DNA of 64,000 nucleotides, from the NCBI RefSeq assembly GCF_900102925.1, contig NZ_FNKI01000001.1, positions 1,178,001 to 1,242,000 of the forward strand. Direction: 5' to 3'. The position numbers and the translations under genes are program-made. Shown in pieces: positions 17,341-26,590 of the stretch. The stretch's first letter is position 1. Every line of letters starts with the position of its first letter. Under the pieces are notes generated by a model. The model did no database searches. It had not been told where the DNA came from and saw nothing but the letters and a program-made list of their open reading frames with translations. Origin of the DNA: Flagellimonas zhangzhouensis. Lineage in GTDB: Bacteria > Bacteroidota > Bacteroidia > Flavobacteriales > Flavobacteriaceae.

Positions 17341-17640
17341 ATGGAAGTACATGTTCAATACCAGAAAATGATGACCAGTGAGGCAATGACCGATTTGTTG
17401 ATGAAAAAACTGGAAAGTTTGGAAAACAAGTACAGCTGGTTAATCAAAGCCAATGTGTTATTTAAAACTGAAAACGATAAATCTGGACAAGGCAAGATTT
17501 GCGAAATTGAACTGAGTGCTCCAGGACCGAGAATTTTTGCCAAATCCAATTCTGATGATTTTGAGAAATCCATGTCTAATACCGTGGAAGATTTGAGAAA
17601 GCAGCTTGAAAAAAGACAGGCTACTTTTTCTACCCATTGA
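17341..17640 (+). CDS. HPF/RaiA family ribosome-associated factor
   Basis: A 99-residue protein with the beta-alpha-beta-beta-beta-alpha pattern of hibernation-promoting factors: a first strand MEVHVQYQKM, a Ser/Thr-rich helix start, strands around WLIKANVLF and ICEIELSAPG, and a C-terminal Lys/Glu helix. Such proteins bind the 30S decoding region and silence ribosomes during stress. It is shorter than long-form HPF and lacks the dimerisation tail. Expression from an FNR-type promoter would tie ribosome silencing to low oxygen. Confidence 0.85.
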   Translation: MEVHVQYQKMMTSEAMTDLLMKKLESLENKYSWLIKANVLFKTENDKSGQGKICEIELSAPGPRIFAKSNSDDFEKSMSNTVEDLRKQLEKRQATFSTH

Positions 17641-17687
17641 AATAAATAGATGATTTTTGCTGCGCATGAATCGATAAACCCATTCTG

Positions 17688-18314
17688 ATGAAAACAAAAC
17701 TGGTAGCCATAGTGTTATTGCTCCTCATGGGGTGTTCCTCTACAAGGCTCGTGAGTACCTGGAAAAATCCAGATATCGTACTCTTTGACGCATACCAAGT
17801 TCTTGTAGTGGGTATGACTCCTGATGATGGCGCACGCGTGGAATTTGAAACCCGTTTTGTTGAAGAGTTAAAAAAAGAGGGTGTGGATGCCATGCGCAGC
17901 ATTGATTTATTCGATGTGGAGTTTACTGCTTCTGAAAAAACCGAAAAGGAATTGGAAGAAGTGGAACAACAATTATTGGACAAAGGGTTTGATGCCATTT
18001 TGTTCACCAAATTGGTGAAAACTGAAAACCGAAGAACCTTTCAAGAGCATATGAACGACATTGACCATATGTTTGTTCGATTCAATGCAGATTATTTGGA
18101 ACACCAAGATATTTTCTACAATCCAGAACACTACGATAGTTTTAATATTTACCACGTAGAAACTTCACTTTACTGTATTTGTATCGGTAAAGATGTAGAA
18201 TTGATTTGGAGAGGCGATGTAGATGTAACCGATCCCACCAATATGGAAAAAACAGTGGAGAACTACATCAAGAAAATCACAAAGTCAATGGGAGAGCAAG
18301 AAGTGATTTTTTAA
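17688..18314 (+). CDS. Predicted lipoprotein of unknown function
   Basis: A 208-residue protein with a lipoprotein signal peptide (lipobox LMGC, Cys16). The mature part starts with STRLVSTWKNPD, resembling periplasmic DUF4136-like lipoproteins, but I do not assign a family with confidence. It has mixed alpha/beta content and an acidic Glu-rich stretch at about 85-100. It lies 47 bp after the HPF-like gene and may share its promoter. Its stop codon overlaps the stop of a convergent small gene. Confidence 0.75.
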   Translation: MKTKLVAIVLLLLMGCSSTRLVSTWKNPDIVLFDAYQVLVVGMTPDDGARVEFETRFVEELKKEGVDAMRSIDLFDVEFTASEKTEKELEEVEQQLLDKGFDAILFTKLVKTENRRTFQEHMNDIDHMFVRFNADYLEHQDIFYNPEHYDSFNIYHVETSLYCICIGKDVELIWRGDVDVTDPTNMEKTVENYIKKITKSMGEQEVIF

Positions 18315-18457
18315 TTAAATCCAATGGCTTCCAATACGCCCAGAAAATCCAATAAAATACAAACTGGGATTGCAATCAAGATTACAATCAATACAAAAAC
18401 CATTACTCGAAGGAAACCAACCATAAGCTTGTTTCCAATGCTAATTTCATGTGCCAT
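18311..18457 (-). CDS. Small single-helix membrane protein, 48 residues
   Basis: Reading frame from ATG at 18457 to TAA at 18311. The translation begins MAHEISIGNKLMVGFLRVM and continues as a strongly hydrophobic segment (about 18-40) ending in EAIGFN. One membrane helix with a short, mostly polar N-terminus is clear. It overlaps the stop codon of the lipoprotein gene by four bases, tail to tail. Purine-rich GAAGGAAA lies upstream on the minus strand. No family was recognised. The compact fit between neighbours supports a real gene. Confidence 0.6.
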   Translation of the reverse strand: MAHEISIGNKLMVGFLRVMVFVLIVILIAIPVCILLDFLGVLEAIGFN

Positions 18458-18492
18458 AATAGTGTAATTTCCTTCAATTTAAGGAATTATAT

Positions 18493-18534
18493 CAGCTTTT
18501 GGTATAGTCGATGTCAATATTCGACTAAAGGCTG
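18493..18534. repeat. Long imperfect hairpin between the sugar porter and the small membrane gene
   Basis: Perfect inner arms TAGTCGA (18505-18511) and TCGACTA (18521-18527) are flanked by nearly complementary outer arms CAGCTTTT and AAAGGCTG. No T-run follows, so it is either a weak terminator for the MFS gene or a stray palindromic repeat. Confidence 0.45.
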
Positions 18535-18560
18535 GCTTTATGGCATATCCTGTTAAACAA

Positions 18561-19952
18561 TCAATTGGACTTGTCCTTTTTGGAGCTGAGCAACCTTCCA
18601 AGTTCTTCCAGAGTGATGCCTTTTGTTTCGGGCATCATGAACATGACCCATAACAATTGCAACACCATCATTACCGCAAAGAAGATAAAAATGGGCCATG
18701 GATTGTCTTTGAAAATCCCAATTTCAGCATCCAAAAACGTTGGGGTGATTAAAGTAATCAAAGCGGCAAACACCCAATGGGTTCCTGTACCCCAAGATTG
18801 TCCGTAGGAGCGCACTTTGTTGGGGAATATTTCGGAAATGAAAACCCAAATCACGGCGCCCTGTCCAACAGCGTGTGAGGCAATGAAAATCAAAATAAAG
18901 GTCAATAATAGCACCGAACTGGCTCCTGAATAAAAACACCAACCAACCATGGCCAAACTTATAATATAGCCGATGGAGCCGATGTACATGAGCTGTTTTC
19001 GTCCTAACTTGTCAATAAGCGCAATTCCCACAAAAGTAAATATGAGGTTGATGATTCCAATGGAAATGGAACTGAACAACGATTCGCCAGAAGCCAAACC
19101 AGCTCGTTCCAATATTTCGGGAGCGTAATAAAGCACAAAATTGATTCCTGATAATTGATTGAAAAATGCAATCAGAAAAGCCAAAACCAAAGACTTGTTG
19201 TATTTGCCTGAAAATAGACTTTCCTTATGTTTTTCAGCGGTATCAAAAAGAGCGGTTTTTATTTCTGTGAGATGCAAAGAAGCTTTTTCCGTAGCTATTC
19301 CCAAGGAGGTTATGGACTCTATTACAATGGTATCAGCCTTATTCTTAAGCAACAACCATCTTGGGCTATGCGGAATTTTGAATACTAATATGGTATAAAT
19401 CAACGCTGGAAGCCCTTCAATGCCAAGCATCCATCGCCAAGCTATGCTTTCGTCAAAAATCACCCCAATCAAATAATTTGAGATAAAGGCAATCAAAATC
19501 CCAAATACAATATTGAATTGGTACATGGCCGTCAGCTTACCACGATTGGCTGCAGTGGAAATTTCAGAAATATAAACAGGAGCCGCTACAGAAGAGGCAC
19601 CAACTCCAACTCCTCCAATAAACCTAAAAAAGGAAAAGCTATAAGCTTCGGGTGCCATGGCGGAGCCCACAGCAGAAAGAAAATACAGGATACCTATCCA
19701 GAACAAGGTCTTTTTTCGACCCAAACGATCGGTTGGTATTCCTCCGAAAAGGGAACCCAAAACAGTACCCCAAAGAGCCATGGACATGATAAAAATGCCG
19801 TGGAATGTAAAAATGGAATCACCTAAAAACCAATTGGTGCCCCATAATTCTTTAATAGGTTGATTAGCTCCCGAAATTACAACGGTGTCGAAGCCAAATA
19901 AAAATCCAGCTAAGGCAGCTGTAATCGAAATTCTGAAAATACGCTTGTCCAT
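18561..19952 (-). CDS. Sugar porter family MFS transporter
   Basis: A 463-residue, 12-helix proton-coupled sugar transporter. Sugar-porter marks are all present: GFDTVVISGA in helix 1, DRLGRKK after helix 2, the first-half PHSPRWL motif, QLSGINFVLYYAP in helix 7, DKLGRK after helix 8, and PETKG near the end. The sugar is not predictable; xylose- and glucose-type proton symporters are the closest style. It lies 32 bp after the KDO transferase gene on the same strand and may be co-transcribed with it. Confidence 0.93.
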   Translation of the reverse strand: MDKRIFRISITAALAGFLFGFDTVVISGANQPIKELWGTNWFLGDSIFTFHGIFIMSMALWGTVLGSLFGGIPTDRLGRKKTLFWIGILYFLSAVGSAMAPEAYSFSFFRFIGGVGVGASSVAAPVYISEISTAANRGKLTAMYQFNIVFGILIAFISNYLIGVIFDESIAWRWMLGIEGLPALIYTILVFKIPHSPRWLLLKNKADTIVIESITSLGIATEKASLHLTEIKTALFDTAEKHKESLFSGKYNKSLVLAFLIAFFNQLSGINFVLYYAPEILERAGLASGESLFSSISIGIINLIFTFVGIALIDKLGRKQLMYIGSIGYIISLAMVGWCFYSGASSVLLLTFILIFIASHAVGQGAVIWVFISEIFPNKVRSYGQSWGTGTHWVFAALITLITPTFLDAEIGIFKDNPWPIFIFFAVMMVLQLLWVMFMMPETKGITLEELGRLLSSKKDKSN

Positions 19953-19984
19953 GAAGGATGAAATTTGTTAAAGCTAACCAAATT

Positions 19985-21229
19985 TTACAAAATCTCGGAG
20001 ATGTGCTTCATGATCAAATCCGAAGCGCCTTTATTGGAATTGATGTAATCACTGTTGATCTCCCCAATTTTATGAGTGTGTTCAGGGTCCGTAATTAATT
20101 TTTCCGTCAAGGATTGAAACTCATCATAAGTTGAAATGGATAAAATACCACCCTGGTTTACCAAATCTTCAGCTTCTTTAAATTTTGAATATTGAGGTCC
20201 GATTATGATGGGAATTCCAAAAACGGCAGGTTCCATGGTGTTGTGTAATCCCGTAGCAAAACCACCACCAACGTAAGCTAGATTAGCATAGCTGTAAATT
20301 TTGGTGAGCAGGCCAATGGTGTCTATGATGAGCACATCGAATTCACCAAGATCTTTATGTTCCAAATCGGAATAGAGAACCGTCTTTTTTTGAAGTGCGG
20401 AGGTTATTTTCTCAATATGGGCAGATTTAATTTCGTGTGGAGCAATAACGAATTTCATTTCTGTTTTGGTGGAATTGATGAATTCGATTAGGATCTCTTC
20501 ATCTTCGGACCAAGTGCTTCCAGCAACCAAACAATTAAGGTTTCCTTTAAAGGAGTCCATAAAATCCAGTTGATTGTCTCGATTCTGAATTTCGGAAACA
20601 CGATCTAGTCTAGTGTCTCCTCCCACTGTTGCGTTTTTAAATCCAATGCTCGTCAATAGTTTTTTTGAAGTTTCATCCTGAACAAAGAAATGGGAAAAAG
20701 TGGATAAACTTTTACGCATAAATCCGCCATATCCTTTAAAAAATACTTGTCGCTCCGAAAATATCGCCGAAATCAATAAAGTGGGAATGTTGCGATGCTT
20801 CAATTGCTGCAAATAATTGGGCCAAATTTCATACTTTACAAAGATGGCCAAATCAGGGCAGACCAAATTCAAAAATCGTTTGGCCTTTGTATGGGTGTCC
20901 ATCGGAAGATAAACCACCACATCGGCAGCGGTAGTATTTTTTTTAACCTCGTATCCTGAAGGCGAGAAAAAAGAAAGTATCAATTTATGATAGGGATATT
21001 GAATCCGTAAACGTTCCAAAATAGGAAGTCCTTGCTCAAATTCACCCAAAGAGGCCACATGCATCCAAATGGTTTTGGGTTTGCCGCTAAGTTTACTTTC
21101 CAAAAAGGCGAAAGTGTTTCTCCTACCCGAAACAAACAATTTTATCTTCGGTTGAAAAAGGGCAACCACTTTGAGTACTTGCCAAGAAAGGGCAATTAGG
21201 ATGTTATACAGAAAACGCAAGGGCATCAT
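19985..21229 (-). CDS. waaA: 3-deoxy-D-manno-octulosonic acid (KDO) transferase
   Basis: A 414-residue GT30 glycosyltransferase that adds KDO to lipid A precursor at the inner membrane. An N-terminal hydrophobic anchor (about 5-22) is followed by the IWMHVASLGEFEQG catalytic motif with its glutamate, GSTWSEDEE in the C-terminal half and YVGGGFATGLHN for CMP-KDO binding. Two adjacent Met codons start the frame; the second would remove a single residue. Confidence 0.94.
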   Translation of the reverse strand: MMPLRFLYNILIALSWQVLKVVALFQPKIKLFVSGRRNTFAFLESKLSGKPKTIWMHVASLGEFEQGLPILERLRIQYPYHKLILSFFSPSGYEVKKNTTAADVVVYLPMDTHTKAKRFLNLVCPDLAIFVKYEIWPNYLQQLKHRNIPTLLISAIFSERQVFFKGYGGFMRKSLSTFSHFFVQDETSKKLLTSIGFKNATVGGDTRLDRVSEIQNRDNQLDFMDSFKGNLNCLVAGSTWSEDEEILIEFINSTKTEMKFVIAPHEIKSAHIEKITSALQKKTVLYSDLEHKDLGEFDVLIIDTIGLLTKIYSYANLAYVGGGFATGLHNTMEPAVFGIPIIIGPQYSKFKEAEDLVNQGGILSISTYDEFQSLTEKLITDPEHTHKIGEINSDYINSNKGASDLIMKHISEIL

Positions 21230-21283
21230 TTTTCGCTAAAATACATTCTTTCGTTTAGAGGGCATTATGGCAGCTTAATTTCT

Positions 21284-21291
21284 TAATTTTG
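21284..21291 (+). promoter_or_regulatory. -7 box for the DegT-galE operon
   Basis: TAATTTTG matches TAnnTTTG and lies 18 bp before the DegT start codon, giving a very short leader. No clear -33 TTTG was found. Confidence 0.5.
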
Positions 21292-21309
21292 GACTATTAA
21301 TTTATTCGG

Positions 21310-22464
21310 ATGAAAAAAATACAGATGGTTGACCTTAAAGGTCAATACGAAGGCATAAAAAGTGAGGTAAATGATGCGATAACCGAGATTTTGGAATCCT
21401 CAGCTTTTATTAATGGTCCACAGGTTCATGCGTTTCAAAAGGAATTGGAAGATTATTTGGGCGTAAAACATGTGATTCCCTGTGCCAACGGAACCGACGC
21501 TTTGCAAATTTGTATGATGGGGTTAGGTCTTCAGCCAGGAGATGAGGTGATTACTGCCGATTTCACTTTTGCAGCCACTGTTGAGGTAATCGGACTTTTA
21601 AATCTCACCCCTGTTTTGGTAGATGTGGAACCTGATACCTTTAATATTGATGTAGCAGCCATTGAAAAAGCAATTACACCTAAAACAAAGGCCATTGTTC
21701 CTGTGCATTTGTTCGGGCAATGTGCCAATATGGATGCGATTATGGCCTTGGCAGAAAAGCATAACCTGTATGTGATTGAAGATAATGCCCAAGCGATTGG
21801 GGCGACCTATACTTCAAGTTCGGGTAAGAAACAAAAATCAGGAGCTATTGGGCATGTGGCATCCACTTCATTTTTTCCATCCAAGAATTTAGGTTGCTAC
21901 GGGGATGGTGGTGCTATTTTCACCAATGATGATGAATTGGCGCATACAATCCGAGGTATCGTGAACCACGGAATGTACACTAGATACTATCATGATGTGG
22001 TTGGGGTAAATTCCCGTTTGGATTCCATTCAAGCTGCAGTTTTAAGGGCCAAATTGCCGAATTTGGACACCTACAACCAAAAAAGATGGGAGTCTGCCGC
22101 TAAATATTCCGAAGCATTGGAAGGGCAAGAACATATTGTTGTGCCTAAGATTTCATGTGCTTGTGGTTCAATCCAAAATACTTGCGATTGTCATGTGTTT
22201 CACCAATATACGCTTCGAATTCTCAATGGAAAAAGAGATGGCTTGGTACAACATTTGAACGATAACAACGTTCCATGTGGTGTCTATTATCCAGTTCCGT
22301 TGCACAAGCAAAAAGCCTACGTGGACGAAAGATACAATGAAGCTGATTTTCCAGTGACCAATCAATTGGTCAAGGAAGTGATTTCGCTACCTATGCACAC
22401 AGAATTGGATGATGAACAAATCAATTACATTACCAAATTGGTAATTGACTTTGTAAATCAATAA
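21310..22464 (+). CDS. DegT/DnrJ/EryC1/StrS family PLP-dependent aminotransferase
   Basis: A 384-residue aminotransferase that probably makes an amino sugar nucleotide for surface polysaccharide. The PLP lysine is in FFPSKNLGCYGDGG (about residue 196), and the conserved ANGTDALQ and VIEDNAQAIGA motifs are present. An unusual Cys-rich insert follows residue 280: CACGSIQNTCDCH, containing five cysteines, just before the usual VFHQYT motif. galE starts one base after the stop codon, so both form one operon. Confidence 0.92.
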   Translation: MKKIQMVDLKGQYEGIKSEVNDAITEILESSAFINGPQVHAFQKELEDYLGVKHVIPCANGTDALQICMMGLGLQPGDEVITADFTFAATVEVIGLLNLTPVLVDVEPDTFNIDVAAIEKAITPKTKAIVPVHLFGQCANMDAIMALAEKHNLYVIEDNAQAIGATYTSSSGKKQKSGAIGHVASTSFFPSKNLGCYGDGGAIFTNDDELAHTIRGIVNHGMYTRYYHDVVGVNSRLDSIQAAVLRAKLPNLDTYNQKRWESAAKYSEALEGQEHIVVPKISCACGSIQNTCDCHVFHQYTLRILNGKRDGLVQHLNDNNVPCGVYYPVPLHKQKAYVDERYNEADFPVTNQLVKEVISLPMHTELDDEQINYITKLVIDFVNQ

Positions 22465-22465
22465 A

Positions 22466-23482
22466 ATGAAAATACTAGTAACTGGAGGTTTAGGATTTAT
22501 TGGATCACACACTGTAGTAGAACTGCAAAGCGAAGGTTTTGAAGTGGTAGTAGTGGATAATTTATCCAACTCATCCAAAGATGTGCTTAAGGGAATTGAA
22601 GCAATAACAGGCAAGCAGCCCCTTTTTGAGGAGTTCGATTTGCGGGACAAGCCAAAGGTTCAAGAGTTTTTCAATTCGTATGATGATATAGCTGGTGTAA
22701 TTCATTTTGCTGCATCCAAAGCAGTAGGAGAAAGCGTTGAAAAACCACTTTTATACTACGAAAACAATATTGGGGTATTAACTTATATCCTTCAAGAATT
22801 GGAAAAAAAGGGTGGGGCCAGCTTTATTTTTAGTTCTTCCTGTACCGTTTATGGTCAGGCGGATTCTTTACCTATTACCGAGGATGCTCCTGTAAAACCT
22901 GCCGAATCCCCATATGGGAATACAAAACAGGTTGGTGAAGAAATTATTAGGGATACCTGCAAGGTGAATTCGGATTTAAAAGCAATTGCATTGCGTTATT
23001 TTAATCCTATTGGTGCGCATCCTTCTGCTAAAATTGGGGAGCTTCCTTTAGGTGTACCTCAAAACTTGGTTCCATTTGTAACTCAAACAGCAATAGGTTT
23101 AAGAGAACAACTTTTGGTTTTCGGCAATGATTATCCAACTGAAGATGGTACAGGTATTCGGGATTATATTCACGTGGTGGACTTAGCAAAAGCCCACGTT
23201 AAAGCATTGCAAAGATTGTTGGAAGATAAAAATGATTCCAATTATGAAGTTTTCAATCTGGGAACAGGAAAAGGTAGTTCTGTTTTGGAGGTGATTCAAA
23301 GTTTTGAACGCGTTTCAGGTGAAAAGCTAAACTATAAAATAGTGGACCGCAGAGCTGGAGATGTGATTGCAGCCTATGCAGATACCCAAAAAGCAAACGA
23401 AGTTTTGGGATGGAAAGCAAAATCCACTTTGGATGAAGCGTTGAAATCTGCTTGGGATTGGGAAAAAACAGTTAGAGCGTAA
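22466..23482 (+). CDS. galE: UDP-glucose 4-epimerase
   Basis: A 338-residue short-chain dehydrogenase-type epimerase interconverting UDP-glucose and UDP-galactose. It has the N-terminal NAD motif GGLGFIGSH (residues 7-15), SSSCTVYG with the catalytic Ser, YGNTK with the catalytic Tyr and Lys, and GDVIAAYAD near the C-terminus. It is coupled to the DegT gene and followed by a weak terminator, suggesting a sugar-nucleotide operon for cell-surface glycans. Confidence 0.95.
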   Translation: MKILVTGGLGFIGSHTVVELQSEGFEVVVVDNLSNSSKDVLKGIEAITGKQPLFEEFDLRDKPKVQEFFNSYDDIAGVIHFAASKAVGESVEKPLLYYENNIGVLTYILQELEKKGGASFIFSSSCTVYGQADSLPITEDAPVKPAESPYGNTKQVGEEIIRDTCKVNSDLKAIALRYFNPIGAHPSAKIGELPLGVPQNLVPFVTQTAIGLREQLLVFGNDYPTEDGTGIRDYIHVVDLAKAHVKALQRLLEDKNDSNYEVFNLGTGKGSSVLEVIQSFERVSGEKLNYKIVDRRAGDVIAAYADTQKANEVLGWKAKSTLDEALKSAWDWEKTVRA

Positions 23483-23503
23483 GCAAAAAATAAAATATAC
23501 CAA

Positions 23504-23532
23504 GAGCCCGTCCGAAGAAGGGTTTTTTTTTG
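23504..23532 (+). terminator. Probable Rho-independent terminator after galE
   Basis: AGCCC (23505-23509) can pair with GGGTT (23520-23524) including one G-T pair, followed by a run of nine T. The stem is short, but the T-run is strong. Confidence 0.55.
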
Positions 23533-23606
23533 TCGTTTACCCATTTAAATTAGGTGCGGTCCACAAGGAGTGTTTATTTTCGAAGAAAATAAATAACCCC
23601 CGACCA

Positions 23607-24884
23607 ATGAAAAAATCAATTATTCTTTTCTCTTTACTTTTTAGTGCCACAATGTTTGCGCAAGAAACGTATTTGCAATGTGGTGAAATCTTGGATGTTC
23701 AAACAGGGAATGTCCTTACCGAAAAAACTATTATTATCTCTGGAAAAAACATTACATCCATTGTGGATGGATTTAAATCTGGAGGTAAAAAAGACAAAGT
23801 TGTCGATTTAAAAGACAAAACTGTTATGCCTGGATTTATCGATATGCACGTGCACATCGAATCACAATCCAGTCCAGGTACCTACATTCAAAAATTTACC
23901 TTGAACGAGGCTGATGTGGCATTTCAATCCACCATTTATGCTAAAGCGACATTAATGGCAGGTTTTACCACAGTTCGTGATTTGGGTGGAAGTGGCGTTA
24001 ACATTTCTTTGCGTAATGCAATCAACAAAGGAACCATTATTGGCCCAAGAATTTTTACGGCTGGTAAAGCTATTGGAACAACTGGAGGACACGCTGACCC
24101 AACCAATGGTGTTAAAAAATCTTTGATGGGTGACCCAGGGCCTAATGAAGGAGTTGTAAATTCTGCTGAAGATGCTCGCAAAGCTGTGCGTCAACGCTAC
24201 AAAGATGGAGCAGACGTGATTAAAATTACGGCTACAGGTGGTGTGTTGAGTGTGGCCAAAAGTGGCCAAAACCCACAATTTACTTTGGAAGAAATCAAAG
24301 GAATTACTGAAACAGCCAAAGACTACAACTTTTTGACGGCTGCCCATGCACACGGAGACGAAGGGATGCAAAGAGCCATTATTGGTGGGATCAAAACCAT
24401 TGAGCATGGTACATTGATGAGCGAAGAAACCATGGAATTAATGAAGAAGCATGATACCTATTTGGTGCCTACCATTACAGCTGGAAAACAAGCAGCTGAA
24501 AATGGTGCAAAGCCTGGGTATTATCCAGAAGTGGTGGCCAAAAAAGCAATAGAAATAGGCCCACAGATCCAAGATATGTTTGCAAGAGCCTATAAAAAAG
24601 GTGTTCCAATTGCTTTTGGTACCGATGCGGGAGTTTATTCGCATGGAGAGAATGCAAGAGAGTTCGTGTATATGGTAGAAGCGGGAATGCCCGTTATGGA
24701 AGCCATTAAAGCGGCTACAGTAACCAACGCTACTTTGTTGGGCTTGAGTGAAAGTCTAGGACAATTAAAAAAGGGCTATTTGGCCGATATTATTGCTGTG
24801 GATACTAATCCAAGTAAGGATGTGGAAACTTTGAAAAATGTGGTTTTTGTAATGAAAGAGGGTCAGGTTTTTAAAGGAGAATAA
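23607..24884 (+). CDS. Secreted amidohydrolase family protein (imidazolonepropionase/prolidase-like)
   Basis: A 425-residue metal-dependent hydrolase with a signal peptide (about 1-18, ending FAQ). The metal motif HVH (in IDMHVHIES), a candidate carboxylated Lys in VIKITATGG, histidines in AAHAHG and IEHGT, and the catalytic Asp in FGTDAG complete the amidohydrolase set. Relatives hydrolyse Xaa-Pro dipeptides or cyclic imides. It is transcribed alone after the galE terminator, and the 118-residue gene follows after 32 bp. Confidence 0.9.
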   Translation: MKKSIILFSLLFSATMFAQETYLQCGEILDVQTGNVLTEKTIIISGKNITSIVDGFKSGGKKDKVVDLKDKTVMPGFIDMHVHIESQSSPGTYIQKFTLNEADVAFQSTIYAKATLMAGFTTVRDLGGSGVNISLRNAINKGTIIGPRIFTAGKAIGTTGGHADPTNGVKKSLMGDPGPNEGVVNSAEDARKAVRQRYKDGADVIKITATGGVLSVAKSGQNPQFTLEEIKGITETAKDYNFLTAAHAHGDEGMQRAIIGGIKTIEHGTLMSEETMELMKKHDTYLVPTITAGKQAAENGAKPGYYPEVVAKKAIEIGPQIQDMFARAYKKGVPIAFGTDAGVYSHGENAREFVYMVEAGMPVMEAIKAATVTNATLLGLSESLGQLKKGYLADIIAVDTNPSKDVETLKNVVFVMKEGQVFKGE

Positions 24885-24916
24885 ACCTAAAATCCAATTC
24901 GAACGTAAATTAAGGT

Positions 24917-25273
24917 ATGCTGTCCAACTTTAACAATAGCCTTGAATTATTGGAAACTGTCCAAAAGGAACAGTTGTACCAAAAATTATTGCAGCAATTG
25001 CAAAAGGATTTTGAGTTGGCTAATGTGTCTGTGGAAATCCCTTCAGATATCTCGCCCACCGAATTAAAAAGCTTACTTCACGAGAAAATTTATCTTCTCA
25101 TTGTTGAAAAATTTCCTGAATATCTCAATCTTTTATATGTAGTGGATATTTCGGAACAAGCAGTAAAAAACATACCTCCTTCGGATGTCGTGGACATTTC
25201 GGCAGAGGTATGTTTCTTATTATTGAAAAGAGAGTGGCAAAAAGTATGGTACAAAGCCAAGTATAGCTCATAA
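24917..25273 (+). CDS. Conserved hypothetical protein, 118 residues
   Basis: No recognised domain. It is probably cytoplasmic: there is no signal peptide or membrane helix. Two long helical segments are predicted (about 8-35 and 60-85), the first with Leu/Gln-rich heptad-like spacing, and the C-terminus is basic with tryptophans (KREWQKVWYKAKY). It follows the amidohydrolase by 32 bp on the same strand and converges with the membrane acyltransferase gene. Confidence 0.65.
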   Translation: MLSNFNNSLELLETVQKEQLYQKLLQQLQKDFELANVSVEIPSDISPTELKSLLHEKIYLLIVEKFPEYLNLLYVVDISEQAVKNIPPSDVVDISAEVCFLLLKREWQKVWYKAKYSS

Positions 25274-25280
25274 GCTTGGC

Positions 25281-26381
25281 CTACACCTTTACATAAATTC
25301 CTTTTTTGTCCATAAAATAGCCTACAACCCAGCAGGTGAGCATCACCCAAAGGGCGAATAGCAAGGATCCCATATATCCTCCAGACCAAGATATAAATAC
25401 GTTGTCTGCAATCCATCTGTACAAACTTTCTCCATTAACATCTATAGCAAATAGGGTAATAACAATGACTTCGGAAAGTAGATAGATAAACAAGGTGTTT
25501 TTGCCAAATACTTCAAAAAAGTAGCTCCAGCCTTTTGCTTTTTTCATATCTAAAAAGTAGATCAGGGTGGCAATGGCGAATAGGTCAATTCCGCAAGTTA
25601 GGAGTACAAAAGAACTGGTCCATAATTTCTTGTTGATCGGGAAAATTAAATCCCATGCCAATCCAGCAAAAACCAAAGCAAACCCGACCATCATCAATTT
25701 GGAAATGGTCTCGTAGTTCTGTCCACTTTTCTGAATAAATTTCCCTGCCAAATAACCAATGATCACATTTACAATGGCTGGAAGTGTACTCAATAATCCT
25801 TCAGGGTCAAAAGCTAAACCTTCACCATGGTACATATGGTTAGCGCCGATCAGCCATTCATCCAATTTGAGAACCGCATTTCCTGTGAGGGTCAGGTCGC
25901 CAAAAGCCATCAGAATAATTTGATAGGCAACCAAAAATCCAACACTTAGCCAAATGGCCGTTTTGGTCTTCACAAAGTGAAGAATGATGGAAGCGAACAT
26001 ATAACAAAGGGCAATTCGCTGTAGCACCCCAAAAACCCTTGTTTCTGAAAATGGTTTTAACTGTCCATCATCAAAAAATGGATACCAATACATTAAAAAG
26101 CCCAAAAGAAAAATAATCGCAGTTCGTTTCAATACTTTTTTGAAAACGGCTGCATTTCCCATCTCTTCATACTTTTTCATGCTAAAGCTCATGGAATTCC
26201 CCACGACGAACAAAAAAGTAGGGAAAACAAGGTCGGTCAATGTAAAACCGTTCCAATCGGCATGTAATAATGGAGAAAATGAGGTGGATCCGTTACCAGG
26301 GGAATTAACAACGATCATTAGAGCGACATCCAATCCCCGAAAAACATCTAGGGACAGATACCTGTTTTTTAGTTTGGACAT
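25281..26381 (-). CDS. Heparan-alpha-glucosaminide N-acetyltransferase-like membrane protein (NagX/DUF5009 type)
   Basis: A 366-residue protein with about ten membrane helices. The N-terminal motif RYLSLDVFRGLDVALMI and the LTDLVFPTFLFVVG segment are hallmarks of the HGSNAT/NagX group, which transfers acetyl groups to glucosamine-type sugars or imports N-acetyl sugars. A conserved His in the LLHADWNG loop is a candidate active-site residue. Monocistronic and divergent from sucA. Confidence 0.88.
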   Translation of the reverse strand: MSKLKNRYLSLDVFRGLDVALMIVVNSPGNGSTSFSPLLHADWNGFTLTDLVFPTFLFVVGNSMSFSMKKYEEMGNAAVFKKVLKRTAIIFLLGFLMYWYPFFDDGQLKPFSETRVFGVLQRIALCYMFASIILHFVKTKTAIWLSVGFLVAYQIILMAFGDLTLTGNAVLKLDEWLIGANHMYHGEGLAFDPEGLLSTLPAIVNVIIGYLAGKFIQKSGQNYETISKLMMVGFALVFAGLAWDLIFPINKKLWTSSFVLLTCGIDLFAIATLIYFLDMKKAKGWSYFFEVFGKNTLFIYLLSEVIVITLFAIDVNGESLYRWIADNVFISWSGGYMGSLLFALWVMLTCWVVGYFMDKKGIYVKV

Positions 26382-26523
26382 TTGTGGTTTGGTTTTTAGG
26401 TGTATCCAATTTATGTTTTTTTAATGTATTCTATGGAATTCCGTTATAAATTTCATTTTTATTGGTTACTCGTTGGTTCTATAACATAGTTTCAAATTTT
26501 GGGTAATATTTACTTAAATCTCA

Positions 26524-26553
26524 TTTGTATGAACGCTAAAACCCGTATTTTTG
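26524..26553 (+). promoter_or_regulatory. Promoter of sucAB
   Basis: -33 TTTG at 26524-26527 and -7 TATTTTTG at 26546-26553 with an 18-base spacer, the Bacteroidota housekeeping pattern. The expected start is near 26558, about 33 bases before the sucA ATG. Confidence 0.7.
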
Positions 26554-26590
26554 ACAAAATTTTCCATAAAGTTTTGGAGAAATAGGAAGA

